From contig NC_030854.1 of assembly GCF_000208745.1 (NCBI RefSeq), positions 16,549,815-16,613,814 of the forward strand: a stretch of DNA of 64,000 nucleotides, in the 5' to 3' direction. A model generated the notes under the pieces. It was not told the origin of the DNA and searched no databases. It worked only from the letters and a program-made list of their open reading frames with translations. Each line of letters opens with the position of its first letter. The stretch's first letter is position 1. The stretch comes from Theobroma cacao. Lineage: Eukaryota; Streptophyta; Magnoliopsida; Malvales; Malvaceae. Positions 1 through 12,500 of the stretch are shown here, piece after piece. The position numbers and the translations under genes were made by a program.

Positions 1-1239
1 ATATATATATCATCATAATGCAATAGTGCATGAATCCATAGCAATCACATATCACAACATAAAACCATTTAGCAAAAGCTTGTTCCCAAGGCACTTGTTT
101 TTATGAAAAACTTGATAATTCATTCAAATGTGTGGAAAATACATTATATTCCCCAAAATAAGTTTTGAAGGCAGTTCACTCACCGGTATATTGTTGAGCC
201 TTTAGCTGACTTTAATTCCTCTAATGATCCAATTGGGGTGATGGGGCTTTGTTAGAACTTACCATCAAATTAACATTACCTTAGTGTCAATTCATACTTA
301 TAAACCCTAAAAGCTATCCCTTAGCAAGCTTTCAATTGCTACTTTAAATGGCTATCTATGTTCACTATCTTAATCATTATAAAATGAATGAACATCCTCA
401 ACAATAAAACAGCTCATAATCCCAATTACTAGCTATTATCCACAGCTAAAAAACCAAGCTTAGTTCATCACTCACCCTAGGGTTGCTTTGTAGTTGAATT
501 CTCTTCCAATAGCTTCCAAACAAATGGGGTAATTCTCTCTTTCTCTCTCTAGAATGCCCAACTAGTGAGAGAAAGTATGGAATTAAGATTTATCAAGGGT
601 TTTGAAGTGAGAGAGTGAAAGAATACAAGGATTCTAGTAACAAAGGCACCAAGGTATGAAAATTAAAGCTAGAGAGAGAAAATTATACAAGCTTCCATGG
701 AGGTTGGAAGCAACGTGAGATAGGAAAAGAAGAAGTTGCTGGAAATTCAAGAAGCTGCTGGAAGAAAAAGATATTTATAGCCCAAGCTTATCCACTCCAA
801 TTAAATTACCAAAATGCCCGTATACATTATTAGCTTATTCTCCTCCTATCTTTTATGCAATCTTTTTGCTCTTTTGACACTGGGACAAGGTCCATAATGG
901 TCTAAATATACTCGAGTTCACAAAACTTAAAATTCTAACTCAAGGTGAAAAATGACCATTTTACCCTTATCGTGAAAATCATCAAAATTTTTGTTTCCTT
1001 GTCATTTTACTCCTAATTTCATCATTCATTTATGCCTTAGGCTTACTTAGGCCATAATATTTTTTTAAAATCTTACTTTTATGGGTTTATTAAGGAAATG
1101 ACGAAATTACGCCTGATTAGGGATATCGCATCTACTTCTATCTACGAGTCTATAAAGGTTAAAGTCTCACAAGAATACTATAAAAAGTATGAAAAAACTT
1201 TGAATAACGTCGTCCATTCTGAAACATCAGTGTATTACA
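1..1239 (-). repeat. Partial LTR, minus orientation, cut by the window edge
   Basis: This stretch ends on the right with GTGTATTACA at 1230-1239, which read on the minus strand is a TGTAATAC... LTR-like start. It shares the style of the other large LTRs here: a CTCACCGG segment near 179, blocks of the type 'aaatgaccattttaccc' near 950, and a short AT-rich tail before the terminus. Short ORFs inside it have no family resemblance. I infer an LTR from composition and terminus only; no target duplication can be checked because the left end lies outside the window. Confidence 0.45.
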
Positions 1240-1449
1240 TAACCTTTCTATTACATATTTTCAAAATTCTTATAAGGAGTTTTATGTTGGGAGAGGATAG
1301 TGGAAATTTCATAAGAGAACATGTAAAATTTTGAAGTGTTTCTCTTTTCAAAATCCTACTCATTGCAATAGCTATAGCAACTTGCATCCCATGTACCCAC
1401 AATTTTCTTACTTTACCATAATTTTCAATTTCGTTCTCTCACATGTTAC

Positions 1450-1482
<33 letters not shown>

Positions 1483-2722
1483 TTTTTAAAAAAATTCCTA
1501 CGATTTATTTTACATTTACTATTTGAATTGCATTTGAAAAAACATAAGAGTATAGCTTGTAATATTATTAAAGATAATTATTTTTTTTGTTCATATATAT
1601 ACTCCCAATTTGGATTTTTTTTATTTTTATTTTTTAGATATGATTGATATGCATAGCATATATAAAGTTTTTATAATTAATATTGCTTTACCTTTCACAT
1701 AAATCTCTCTTATGTTGCTAAGTGTTAAGCCAAAAGCCCTTTACAGTTAGCAATTATAGTTTGGTTTGTTGTTGATTTAAAGTTAACAGAATGTTATGCA
1801 AAAATGATCTATAAAGAACATCTCATGGAACAATTAACCAAAAGCAATATGATCCAGTAACATTTGTACTAATAAAATTAGAAAATAAGAATATTAAAAT
1901 TAATTATTGGAATTATTATGAATAGTTAGAAATTATAAAAAAAAAACAATAACTACACATTAAGGGTAAAATAAGAACAGGGCAAGCAGAAATTTAATGA
2001 CCTGAACCAAATGAAAATATATGGATAAAAAATAATAAAATCAATTATAGATATATGTGCGTTTTGTAGGTGTCTTCCTAAAAATTTCTTCCAACATTAC
2101 TTCAAGTTAAGAGATAACATAAAGTGAAAAAAAAAAACAAAATAAAAACAAATTTGCTAAATTGAAAAAACATTTCAACAAATTCAATTATGTATCAAAT
2201 TTAAGTACACAACTCTCTATCTTTATTTTTGAATACTTGTTCTTTCTCACGATATACAGAACAAAAACAAATATAAGAAGAATAACACATTATAGCAAAC
2301 CAATCAACCAATTTGAAATAGCAAATACGTATATCACAAGAGGTCATAAAATCTCACCGCAAACTTTAAAATCTTCTCCATTTAAAGTTAATGAATAAAA
2401 CTTTAAATAAAATTATACAAATTAGCTAGTAACCTATTTTGAATCCTTAAATCAAATGCAAAATGAAATGAAAACAGAGATACAATATCTAACAATTTAC
2501 CTGCATTACAAAGAGTAGGAAAAAACCCAAAAACCAAATAAAAATCTAGAGCAAAACAAAGAAAAACAAAACCATAAATCAACAAGAAATTTATTTTACT
2601 GTAAGGGAAAAAAATGGAATCCAAATCCATAATCTGAAAATAAAATACAAAATAAAATAGTGAATATAAAAGTACAATCAAACTAATTTTGTAAGATTTT
2701 GATTCTAAAAGCACAGTCAAAT
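1240..2722. other. AT-rich intergenic stretch, no gene seen
   Basis: No coding potential was recognised; the short ORFs at 2162-2398 (plus) and 2403-2720 (minus) are compositional products of lysine/asparagine-rich or phenylalanine-rich AT DNA. It contains a trinucleotide AAT microsatellite near 1451-1482. It separates the edge LTR from the family D LTR that begins at 2723. Confidence 0.6.
1451..1482. repeat. (AAT)n microsatellite
   Basis: About ten uninterrupted AAT units, visible directly. Confidence 0.9.
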
Positions 2723-5700
2723 TGTCAAGCCCAGCTCTATAATATATTTGCCATATTGTATAGGTACTTGATAGAATGTTTGCATACTTGAATGCCTCAG
2801 AAATCGTTAAAAGATGATATTATACCTAATGGTACAATTAAGTTGATTTAAGCCTTGAACTAGTCCAAATAGAGATTTTAAGATGCATTTGAGAGTTATT
2901 GAACCTTCGAATGACCTAATATGGTGATTTGGAGTTCGGAGATTGATTTAGAGTTAAATTAGAATTTTCATAACGTAGGGGTAAAATGATCATTTTGCCA
3001 CCTGATGGCAAAATTGGAATGGTGGATTAAATTTTGATCAAGTTTGACTATTGGAACATAATTTGAGCTTGAGAAGTGAAAAATTTTAATTCCGACATTC
3101 TTCCGAGCATAAGGGCAAAACGATCATTTTACGTGTCTATGGGGGCAAAATTGAAATTTTTTAAATTTTGCACCACCATGACACTTGTCAAGCCCTTGAA
3201 TTTTACCTATTATACTTTGGATAATTGAGATATTTTATGTGGTGGTGGGAGAATGCTTAATTATTCAGTTTAAAAATGGACCAATTAAAAGGTGACACAT
3301 GACAAGCTTTAGTTATTTTAATATTTCCTTAGAAAAAAAAAAACCAGCACACACCTCTCTTATTTCATTCTTCATGGTTGGCTAAGACAAGAACAAAGAG
3401 AAAAAAAAGAGAACAAACCCTAGTGAGAAAAAATTCAAGGGAAAATTGGTGGATTTCAAGGAATTAAGCAAGTAAAGGTAAAATTTCTTGATTTTAGCTT
3501 GTGATATACCTTTCCTATGCATTCTTTTTCATTTTCCATGGTTGAGAATCAAGTTTGCATGAAGATACCTTTACTGGCCGGACATGGGGGGAGGGGTTTT
3601 GATCTTGGATTTAGATAGATTTCATATTATTCTAGTGTTTTTAGTTGTTTGGTGATGTTTAGCATGGAAAACAAGCAAGAAATTTCATGCCCTTCATCCA
3701 CACCTATTGGCTGAATTTTTCAAGAGAGAAATTAGAAAATGGACTTTGATAAATTTCATGCTATTTAGGTATTTTAGTTGTTTTATGATGTAAAGTGTAA
3801 AAATCAAGCATGAAAAACCACATATTATTCATGAACCCTCCATGGCCGAATTTTTCCAAGAGAAAATGTTGAGGATGATTTTACTATAATTCATGTTATC
3901 TAGCTCATATTTGATGATTTGGAGTATTGGAAGTGAAATGAATTTATTTGGAGTTCAATTGGATATTTTGGCCAATTAACCGGCGTATAGTGTGAATTAG
4001 GTCAATACCATTTTAGCCCCATACACAATTAAACCTACGTAGAACACCGTATTTAGATAATAATCCGAACATTTCACATCCCATTTCATGCATTCATATA
4101 AAGCCTAAATTAGTTTTATAACGGTTTAGCACAAATATAGTAAATTGCTTGTTGTGCATTATATCTAGGTGGTGAAACTTTCGATAAGGGTCAAGAGATT
4201 GTACCCGAAGTCCGGGATTAGGAGTACCTCGATTCTCGATATTGTGAGTAACCTTATTATCGTCTTAATTATCTAAAGTAGTTTTTATTAGTTTTGTGAT
4301 TTTATAGAAAAATGAGTTTAAATGGTGAATCCTTATGTTTTATAAGTAAAATGTGATTAAATGAAACGCGTTTTATAAATCATTTTGAAATTGAATGATG
4401 ATTTTAGAAATTGAGTAATTGGAGACTATTTGATTGTGTTGTAAATTTATGGTTTGAATTGAATGGCTTATAGTGATATTGGCATGAATGGCTGAATTGA
4501 AAATTGTGTTGAAATTGTATGAACTGTTTGTTTTGCCTTAACAGGCTGGGTAGTAATATAATTGCCATGTCATGCTGTCGAAACTTTTATTGATTTGGTG
4601 GGATATTGATCAGTCACTGCAGTGGTGGGTTTCCGTGGACTAGCCTATTAGAAAGGGGCACGGTAAACCCAGTTATATTTTACCTTGATTCGAGAGGCGC
4701 AGAAGGTATCTCATGAGGTAAAGCTTTAGAGTTCACTACACGTTAAACCACCACGTGAGGGTGAACTCAGCCAATGCCAAGGAACAACTATGTTTTAAAA
4801 CGTACAAATATGATTTATGGATATATATCTTTTCTTTAACAGCCTTGGCGGATTCTGTTGGATACCTCTGATCAAGGTATCTTCGAGAATGAGTTTTGGC
4901 ACGAGCCAAATTTTTTAAGAAATTCATAAGCCATGTTGATTATTTGAGTGAAATGAATTTATTTTATTTAGTTGAAATGAGTTTGAAACGTTATGAATCA
5001 TAGTACGATGAACTATTTTAAGTTATCTCCATTTACTTGACTTTAAATATTTTAGATGATATTTGTTTACTCACTGAGTTTATATAAACTCACCACCCTC
5101 CTTTTCACTCATTCCAAACTCAGGACAGTCAGTAAATAGCTGATTACGTCAAAACTTATTATTGGACTCGCCTCCTCAGAAATTGTAAGTCTACAGCCTT
5201 TGTTACCTTTGATCATTCGAGGACCCACACGTCATTGTAAATTAAATTACATACTTTAGTTATTTGTGTTACCGTATATATGAATTTATTTTGCTTTTAC
5301 GTTGTAAAAATTATTCACGTAGCGTTTTATAAATATTGTTTTATAAGAAAATGAAATATTTTATTTAATATTTTTATTTTATTCTATTAGCTACGATTTC
5401 ACTCTAAATGAATGTTTTAGACATAAAAACTTGTTTTTAGTTATGAAATGTGTATTTTTCGCCATGTGTTATATTTTCAGTAGGTTTCAAAATTTTTGAG
5501 AAAAAAGATCAAAATGCCCATGTGAGACAGAAAATATTTTTTTTTATTTTTTTATTGTTTCGATTTGGAAATAACTTATAATCTTTTAAAATATGATGTT
5601 TAGTAATTATTGCTCACAAGAGAGGTGCGAAAACTGATATTAAGCCTTGCAAGATTTCGGTTGGTATTTCGGGTAATGAATATCTATGGGACATCGCGGT

Positions 5701-5740
5701 GATTGTCACGGATTCGAAGAGAGTACCGGATCGTGATACA
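2723..5740 (+). repeat. Large LTR, family D copy 1 (D1)
   Basis: It starts TGTCAAGCCCAGC and ends ATCGTGATACA, and aligns end to end with the copy at 41226-44179. Shared landmarks include the 'ccgaatttttc' leader-like text, the lateral segment around 3960-4250, and a TTTACTCACTGAG block near 5067. It is about 3.0 kb. No exact 5-bp target duplication is visible (CAAAT on the left, GACAA on the right), so one edge is probably eroded or displaced. No PBS, gag or pol follows, so it behaves like a solo LTR. Strand is given by the TG...CA reading that matches D2; transcriptional orientation is not proved. It ends 645 bp before the transporter start codon. Confidence 0.75.
5076..5091. promoter_or_regulatory. 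Perfect 16-bp palindrome inside D1
   Basis: GAGTTTATATAAACTC, directly after TTTACTCACT and before ACCACCCTCC. The homologous place in D2 (43524-43539) is a near palindrome. Its position within the LTR and the ACTCAC framing are shared with other LTR families in the window; function unknown. Confidence 0.6.
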
Positions 5741-6385
5741 GACAAACTCTAAAACAAAATCTCAACATAATACACAACAAATTAAAACATAATAAACCAG
5801 AAGATACAGGAAAAACCTAAATCCAAATCAAAACTAGCAGAGTATCTGAAACCAAATAAAAAAAAAATACCCTAAACCAAAATTTGGAAGTTATATTGGA
5901 AGCCCTTCTTAAGTCTCACATGACGGCTTCATGTATAGTATTTATAGTCACTTTTTAACATACTAATGGAAAAGTCGTACAATGACCCATCCAACTTGTA
6001 CCCTTTATTGTGGCTCACCGACCAAGCACATCATACACAGCTACCCTCTTTAAGTCCACCTAACAAAGTTTGGAAGTCCCATTTAATGCCCTGCTGAAAC
6101 CTGCGTCGCTAAGTGTGGATAACGATAATTTGAAAAGACTCGTGAAGAATCAGAAAAAGAATGGAAGTTTGAAAAGAGAGGCATTTTGATTTGAAGGGCA
6201 TCCAGAGTAGGGAATAAAAATTAAAGACAAAATAGTTAAAAACAAAAAGTAAAAAAAGTCATGAGCACGGCTGCCGGAGCTGGAATCTAGCTTCTGTGGA
6301 GGCAAATAACAAATGCAGCGGCAGGGTTGAAAAACCAAATGGACTTGGAAGTTGAGAGAATGGGATGAAATCAAGTGACTGAAAG
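5741..6385 (+). promoter_or_regulatory. Probable promoter and 5' leader of the transporter gene
   Basis: This is the space between the end of LTR D1 and the ATG at 6386. It has no protein-coding pattern. A TATTTATAG run near 5939-5947 could serve as a TATA element, but this is a guess. An in-frame TGA at 6380-6382, just before the ATG, supports the chosen start. I did not see a convincing copy of the plant zinc-deficiency palindrome RTGTCGACAY here. Confidence 0.4.
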
Positions 6386-6533
6386 ATGGGTGACAATAGA
6401 GAGGCTTTACTAGGGGCGGAAAACAAGTATTTTGAGAATTGCCCAGGATGTAAAGTGGAGCTGCTTAAGGAGACCAACCCCGGTATTCCTTTCAAGCATT
6501 TACTCTATGTCTGGGTCGTTGTTCTTGCTGCCG
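6386..6533 (+). CDS. ZIFL1: ZIFL exon 1 (residues 1-49, part of 50)
   Basis: It encodes the cytosolic N-terminus with the CPGC motif and the start of helix 1 ([11 protein letters not shown]). The donor is gccg|gtaagc; phase 1 exit. Read-through of the 81-nt intron 1 stays open for a while but loses the family match. Confidence 0.95.
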
Positions 6534-9500
6534 GTAAGCTTCTTCTATGTCTTTTTTGCAATGATATCGAGCCCTTGCTTGTTTTTATCCTCAAATGGGT
6601 TCATCTTTTTGCAGCTTTGCCAATCTCCTCTCTTTTTCCTTTCCTTTATTTCATGGTACGCTGTCGAAACAGAAATGTTAAACTCATGTAAGTAAATAAC
6701 ATTACAATTGCTATGCCTGAAGAGCTTTCCTCCGTAACGTGTAAGATTTCGTTTAACAACTATGAAGGTAGTACAATGTGAAATCCTTTAATTCTCAAAA
6801 ATAATAAAAAGGAAACGGGTCATTCAATCTCATCACAGATCGTATAACCTGATAACACACTCTACTGAGCGCAAGTTATTCAACATAAAATGGTACACCC
6901 AAGAAAAAAGGTTCCTTCCCATCGATGTATTGCTTATTCTATGCCATCCTTTGTCAGTGTAATAGTTTGGACCTGCGATATTAATGCTTAGAGCAATGCT
7001 AAAGTTGGGCATAAACTTTTGCTCCAAGGTTCACTCTCCTGTTTGAATTTGACTGTGATCCCTATCTCCATGTGTCCTTTCAATATATGAATGAGTGTTC
7101 AGCACAAAATTGGAGGCAGAAGCAGTTGCTTTTTAAACTTGTTTGCCCCATTTATTTATGTGGGCTTTTGCATTATTGACTTATACAGATAAGGGACTTC
7201 AATATTGCAAAAAAGGAGGAAGATATTGGCTACTATGCTGGTTATGTAGGTAAGCAATTCTCTTAGTTTATCATCTACAAATATTAGTCCTCTAGTTTAA
7301 AAACATATTTAAGTCATTAACTCTTGTGCGTAATTCATTCCTTGAAGGATCTGCCTTTATGTTTGGAAGAGCTTTGACTTCTGTTTTTTGGGGAATGATT
7401 GCTGATCGATATGGTCGAAAGCCTGTAATTATGTTTGGCACGTTTTCAGTGTCAGTGCCAGTGCCAGATTTTTTTTTTCTAATTTCTGTTTTTTATGTAC
7501 TCGTGTTTTCTTTTTTTCCATTCATGACTTCATGCTACTTTAAAATAAAATTTTGCATATCTATTTTAATTTTATTTTATCTCTCATACATCTTGATGTT
7601 TGTCTCAGGGTTATTTTCAACACTCTCTTCGGCCTTAGTACAAATTTTTGGGTTGCAGTTTCTACACGCTTTCTTCTTGGAAGTTTGTGTGGCATTCTTG
7701 GCCCCATGAGGGTATGTCTTTCATTAAGATTTTAAAATAGTTAATTGGCAAGTTCATTTGCTTTTCAAATTTTTGGATTATGGAGATTCAGTTCTTCTGA
7801 TTATGGAAGAGGAAGAAATATTTATTGGTCCTTAAGACATATTTAGAGGGGAATGATTGCTTTTGTTGTTCTGGTGAGAATGTCAATTTAAGAAATGTGA
7901 ACATGATTAAAAGAATTTGGTCTATGTCTAGTAAGGATACAATTTAGAGAAAGAAAGAGTTGCACAAAAAGGCAAGAAAAAACTAACTGATGCCCCTCCT
8001 TGTAAATGCTATAAAGGTCTGGAAAGAGTATAGAGAAAATCTATATGTTTGTATTTGCTCATAGCTTTCAGAGCGAGTGAGGCCACAACAAAGGGTAAGA
8101 AGTCCTAAGTTTGATTTTGATTTTTATTGTTTAAAAGATCGGCTTACACACAGACAAGAAGACATTTGATACATTTGTTTTTGTTGCATTTGATGCCTTG
8201 AATTAGGTTTGAGTGTTGGGCATGGATATGCTCTTTTGTTTTTTGCAAGATAACCTTTTTTATTTAAAGGGTCATATCCTCCTAACTATTGCAACTTTAA
8301 ATGTCCAATATGTCTCTTGAAAGGGTACTTTAAGAAAAATGAGGCATCAAAGTAGCATAGATTGCATTTGTTGGTGCGTGTTTGACTCAAATAGCTAATC
8401 ACAGCTTGATTATGTGTCAAGCTTGGCTCATTTAGCATACAAGCTCAAGCCAAGTGATCTAGTTGTTGCAGTCAAAAAAGAGAGAACATGAGAAAGAGGA
8501 ATGAGAGAACAAGAGAACTTAATCGATTTAAGGACTATAGGCTTTCCATGTTGTCACTAGGTTTAGTGCCAATTGAGTGTAATCATGTGTTTAAGCTTTA
8601 ACTATTAAAAAGGGGAAATGGTTCCAGATGTGATTCCTGCTGCAAATTGCTAACTCATTCAAATACACCAAAACTTGGAACGTAACCTCAAATTGCTAAT
8701 TTATGCAAATTATGTTGGTTGCTTGGTGGCTTGTATGTGGAGGTTGTTAAGGGCTCCTCCTTGACCTTTTTCTCGAGTGCATGAGCACCAGCATACCCTT
8801 TAACCACATATGTCATTACCTTACTTGTCAAAGAATTACAATCATAGCTCTATAATTAATCATGAATTCTTAATGAGGAATCTGATAGTATCATCCTCTC
8901 AGCAGCATGACTCTACCTTTCAGTCTGTTAATGTTTTTAGAAAGTCACTTTTAGCAAGTTGGTCAAGTTAGTGAATTTCCATACAAAGCTCTACGTGTTT
9001 AGCCCATCTCCTTTCTTCCAAATTCCCATTCCCAAGCATCTACTTCCGAGTCCTATTTCCTGTCACCCACTTTCCCACTTGAATTCCACTTCCTATCTCT
9101 TCCACTTGTTATGGTAATCCACACTACAGATTCTGGTCTAGTTTTCTTCTTTATCATTTCTACAGTTCTACTTCTTCCAGGTCTCTTGTTTGTAACTCTA
9201 ACTCATCCTACTTCCAAAGGACCCTTTATATGTTCTTAAATTTCTCCAACTGGAGTTGTTTGGGTTATAACCTTCCATAATCTTGAAGAGCCCCCTTCCC
9301 ACCTATTTACTGCTTGATATACTTGCCAGGATAGTGTCAATAAAATGTATAACAAAAGAAAATGACAATTCTAGTTTATCAGTGGTCTAAATAGAAGTAA
9401 AACAAAATAACCAAATGTCACCACAAGATAGTTGCTTTGGTTGCCTTTGATAACATCTATAGCCCCATCATTCCTAAGTGCTTATTGATGCTGCTTTTGG

Positions 9501-12500
9501 AGTCATTGGGCTAAATTTATGCCAGATATCTTCTTCTTGTACTGTTCTTAAAAGAGTTGTTCCATGAAAAAACTTGATCTTGGATGGTTGAAAGTGGAGA
9601 GGGGCAACATCTGTGCTTGAAGTCCTTGATGTCTTTTTTTGAGATGAAAAGCCTCAGGTGTTGGTATTCTAGAAAATCAGTGTGTCAAAAAGGTATCATT
9701 CAAATGCAGAATGCCCCTATTTGTAGGAAAAAATAGTATTATCAAAATGGAGTATATGATTTAAAAATAACATAATCATCCAGAGTTGTGTTGAATGTGA
9801 AGTTGTCTTGTCTTGTCTATGAGCCCTTGACAACTTATTAAATATGACCAATGGGTCTTGCAGCATGTCTTTGTTATAGCTGAATGCAATTTTTTGACAT
9901 GTTGGCTTTGCAAACCCCTAAAAGAGGCCACTTATTGCTCATAAAGCTAAAATAGAATAAAAAGTTTTGTGGAATACCTGAGACAGTTATGTTTGCTTGG
10001 TTGAAACTTTATCTGCAAGACCATTCAATGGGGAGAAATTTTGTTTATAGATTTTCGATAAGTCCTTTTTTCTTTGTTATGCTATGTGGTTAGTTGGCAA
10101 TGCATACAATGAATATGTACCAAAAGAAAAAGTCCTGTATACTTCATGAAGTATTGTTCTCTTGCGCTTCTGTAATTTGAGATTATTTGTGTTAACATGA
10201 AATTCATTGTTGTGTCCAGGCATATGCTTCCGAAGTTTGCCGTAAGGAGTATCAAGCGTTGGGAATGTCCATTGTAAGAGATTTCTCCTTGCCTTGATTG
10301 CCTGAGTTCTCAAAATATACAAATGATGTTAAGAATATGCATTTTAGATTAGCACATCATGGGGCATTGGCTTAGTCATTGGTCCAGCTCTTGGAGGTTT
10401 TCTTGCGCAGGTATGTTTCTTTTCCAATGGATGAGTCCTCTCAGCAGTAAAGGATGGCACATTTTTACTGGTTTTGGAGTAGGGGAGTAATGAATAGACA
10501 CCTTATGTGCAACAATAGAATTAAAACCACAATATATATCTGTTAAGCTGATGAGAAAAGTGAAAATTTTAGTAATGTAATTTGCACATTTGGTGCTTTA
10601 TATATATACATTGGAGATGTTTCCCGCTTCAAATAATGAAGTTTATTCAAAGACCAAGCAGTGGTAAGTAAAAGCCCTGGGCATTTCTCTTGACCAACCT
10701 CTGAATGTCATGTTGCTAACTGGTGTAATATTCTTCTATCTGTTTCAGACCACATGAATAAAAAAAATCTTCCTTCGAAAATGTTTTTTTTTTTTAAATT
10801 TTTTTCTGGGTGTTTTTCTAATTCTACATAGAAGTAAGAGAATGTGGTTCTAATGCTTCCCATTGAGAATGCCTGTTTGACAACTTTTATAAAGCTGGTG
10901 AAGCATGGTATGGACGGTTGCTAGTGACTGCCTCTGACTGGGTGGGGAGTCATTAGCCGATCATTGTCTAATTATCTGTGACTATATTCATGTTGGAGCA
11001 ATTTATGAGAATGATTTTGTTTTATGGAGAACATATAACTTTGAGCACAAATATGTCATATGGAAAGTCTTTAAGCATCCGACCTAATACCAATTGGCAA
11101 TAGGTGGAGGGGCTCAACTTGAATATAAAGTCATAGGGAACCCAAGCCTAAATTGATGTGGAATTACACCACTCAACGAAAAAGATATTGAGACTGGGAT
11201 TCTTTTTAATGATCTTAGGGAATTTTTGGATGGGAATGTGATTGTAGTCTCCTTGTTCAATTCTTGGGTTGTGGTGTTTAATGATTATGAATTCTTAATA
11301 TTTGTCTTACTTTTCTTGATCCCAACTTATTAGTCATTTATACTTTGATAAATTAATATGGAAGCCTGCGGAGAAGTTCCCATATATATTTGCCAATGAA
11401 TCCCTTTTTGGGAGGTAAGCAACACCTTTGTGAGTTATAATCTTGATATAATATTTTTGATTTCCAGTATCGCAACATTTTCTCATTCATAGTGAATGCT
11501 GAAACTCCAAATTTTGATTGTATTGCAGGTTCCCATACTTCTTACCATGCATTTTGATATCACTTTTCGCATTTGGTGTCTTTCTGATTTCCTGTTCACT
11601 TCCAGTATGTTACCATATCAAACTTTTAACTTACGACCATATTTCACTTATATATATTCCTTTGAATGTAGTTTTGAGTGCTATTTACGAAGCTGGTAGG
11701 TTATTTTATATTTCGGGTTTTTGTTTAATAACCAATATCTACTCTTTTGTCTTTAATTGAGTTATTGGAAAGATGTAGAAACCCATACACATAATCTGGA
11801 CTAATGTAATTAATTTGATGTCCTCTAATGCTATATGAACCTTGCTTCTGAAAGTCATTAAATTGTAGTCCCTTTATACCCTAATACAGTCCACTTTGTT
11901 TTTTGCACATTGTTTTAGGCCGCAGCTATTAACTATTTTTCGACTCAAATTCTACTGTGTACTAAAGTCCCTAATTTTGAAAAGTCGCTTTATCTCAAAT
12001 GTTAAAAAGCATAGATATTACATTCTGCTGTCCTTATGGGAAAGGGTAAAAGGGAAACATGTGTAGTTACTGCTATTTATAATTGATGTTGACAAGAATT
12101 AATGGTTTTGAAGCATTAAAAGGGGGTAACAAGGGCTGTAATTTTTGTTTAGAGTGATGTAGGTAATAAATCCTTGCTAGAATTTCAAGTACAAGAGAAC
12201 CAGAGATTCAAGAGTGAGCAATATGGATCAAAACTCAGCCTAAGGGCTGGTTTTCTGGTTTTGTAAGCATGCGAATAGAATTTACTCTTCCTTTTTTTGA
12301 AAACGAAAAAAAAAAAAACTTGAGAACTATCTGCATATGTACAATTAAATTGTACTTGTTAGTAAATATCTATGAGAGCACTTTAAATTGCACAAACCCC
12401 TAATAAGTAAACTTTGTAGTCATTTTCCGCATTTTCTGATGTTTGGATGCTAAAACTTGGTATGCACAACAGAAAACTTCCAGCCAACACAAAAAAGGCC

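Noticed and set aside
2403..2720. 105-residue hydrophobic minus-strand ORF
   Set aside because: Phenylalanine/leucine/tyrosine-rich translation of AT-rich DNA next to LTR D1; no family match.
7326..7709. Single 127-residue ORF at 7326-7709
   Set aside because: It is read-through of ZIFL exon 4, intron 4 and exon 5; the middle part has no family similarity and the exon 5 part is in a different frame from the true protein.
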